From positions 1 to 6,241 of the forward strand of contig JAIRVW010000449.1 of NCBI GenBank assembly GCA_031253705.1: a DNA stretch of 6,241 nt, written 5' to 3'. The notes below the pieces were generated by a model, which did no database searches, was not told where the DNA came from, and worked only from the letters and a program-made list of their open reading frames with translations. Shown here in pieces: positions 5,478-6,241 of the stretch. This DNA is from Brucellaceae bacterium (GTDB taxonomy: Bacteria > Pseudomonadota > Alphaproteobacteria > Rhizobiales > Rhizobiaceae). The position numbers and the translations under genes were made by a program. Position 1 is the stretch's first letter, and every line of letters begins with the position of its first letter.

Positions 5478-6241
5478 TTATCCGGCTTTTTCTGCCTGCA
5501 ACTTTTTCAGCATCGCTGCAGCACTCACCTCATCGGTAATGAGCACTGTCGGCTTGAGCAGTTTCATAGCACCAAGCAGCGCCACAACCTTTTCCGGTCC
5601 GCCGGAGGTGAGAATACGGACAGGTGCTTTTTGCAGCTTGTCCATACTCACAGACATGACACGCTCATGCACCGGATCGGAGACAATCTCACCATTGCAG
5701 TCATAAAAATGGAACAGCATATCCCCGACCGCACCATTTTCGATCAGGGAACGCTTCTGCGCTTCATCAATCAGACCGACGCGATAGGACGTACTGCTGG
5801 CAGTCTCAATGCCACCGATGCTGAGCAGAACCATGTCCAGATCATCAGCCATTTCAAAAACATCTTTCAGCCCGCAGCGCTCAATCAGCGCCTCACGGGT
5901 TTCACGGCTGTCCACCAGCGCAGGTGCCGGTATCAGATAGCCTTCACCCTGAAAAATCTGCGCAAACTGCCAGGCAAATTCCGGCGGGTTGAAACGACGC
6001 GGCTGGGCAATTCCGCCCAGCAGTGAAATCACTTTCAGATCATTGAGGCTGCGCGCACCGATATGCTGCAAAGTGCCGGATAAGGTGCGCCCCCAGCCTA
6101 CGCCAATGCGCATACCATGCGCCACTTTTTCAGAGAGGTAAGCACCAGTTGCCGCAGCAATCGGCACAATAGGATCGGTCTCCGGCGTTGACAGCGGCGC
6201 CACAACCGCGCGCTCCAGCCCGAAGGTCTGCTCCAACATCC
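5478..6241 (-). CDS. Second SorC-family sugar-binding regulator (N-terminus beyond window)
   Basis: About 254 codons of a second SorC-family regulator are visible. They cover almost the whole effector-binding domain: IGVGWG, VISLLGG, YLIPAPALVDS, GAVGDMLFHFYD, SGGPEKVVAL and VLITDEVSAAAML. Compared with the neighbour at 4468-5448 it starts at about residue 77, so the helix-turn-helix and true start lie beyond the right edge; the Met at 6239 is internal. The two proteins are clearly paralogous, with many identical blocks in the same order, but have diverged in segments expected to touch the ligand (for example NPSAVAWRLAEFYKTE versus NPPEFAWQFAQIFQGE). They are arranged tail to tail with only 29 bp between stop codons and no recognisable terminator. 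The gene may control the same locus or genes to the right. Confidence 0.9.
   Translation of the reverse strand, partial: MLEQTFGLERAVVAPLSTPETDPIVPIAAATGAYLSEKVAHGMRIGVGWGRTLSGTLQHIGARSLNDLKVISLLGGIAQPRRFNPPEFAWQFAQIFQGEGYLIPAPALVDSRETREALIERCGLKDVFEMADDLDMVLLSIGGIETASSTSYRVGLIDEAQKRSLIENGAVGDMLFHFYDCNGEIVSDPVHERVMSVSMDKLQKAPVRILTSGGPEKVVALLGAMKLLKPTVLITDEVSAAAMLKKLQAEKAG

Overview
The window looks like a carbohydrate or phospho-compound uptake and catabolism locus from an alphaproteobacterium. The moderate GC content, the UgpB/UgpC-type (CUT1) ABC transporter style and the SorC-family regulators fit the Hyphomicrobiales (Brucella/Ochrobactrum-like or rhizobial relatives). This placement comes from protein style only, because no rRNA or other taxonomic marker is present.

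Layout, left to right. (1) A minus-strand operon reads out of the left edge: a MalK/UgpC-family ATPase (2376-1309), then a UgpB-like periplasmic binding protein (from 1264, its last residues cut by the edge). Permease genes are not visible and presumably follow beyond position 1. (2) A compact divergent control region (2377-2581) carries two overlapping, face-to-face promoters, a 12-bp palindrome TTTTGTACAAAA and a separate 14-bp palindrome AGAAACCGGTTTCT. (3) A plus-strand class III metallophosphoesterase (2582-3430). (4) A strong bidirectional intrinsic terminator (3451-3482). (5) A minus-strand SurE-type nucleotidase/phosphatase (4259-3513). (6) A second divergent control region (4260-4467) with the same TTTGTACAAA palindrome, a second palindrome exactly 10 bp further on, and an inverted repeat over a probable -35. 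(7) A complete plus-strand SorC-family sugar-binding regulator (4468-5448). (8) A tail-to-tail paralogous SorC-family regulator on the minus strand (5478 to the right edge, N-terminal DNA-binding part missing).

Working model (inference). An ABC importer brings in a phosphorylated or phosphodiester solute related to glycerol-3-phosphate or glycerophosphodiesters. The cytoplasmic phosphodiesterase and the SurE phosphatase then remove phosphate groups. One or both SorC regulators sense an intermediate and act at the shared TTTTGTACAAAA operator, which would tie the transporter, the phosphoesterase and surE into one regulon. The two hydrolases plus paired SorC regulators around a Ugp-like transporter are the most interesting aspect of the window. 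No mobile elements, CRISPR arrays, tRNA or rRNA genes were seen, and all gaps between genes are shorter than 300 bases.
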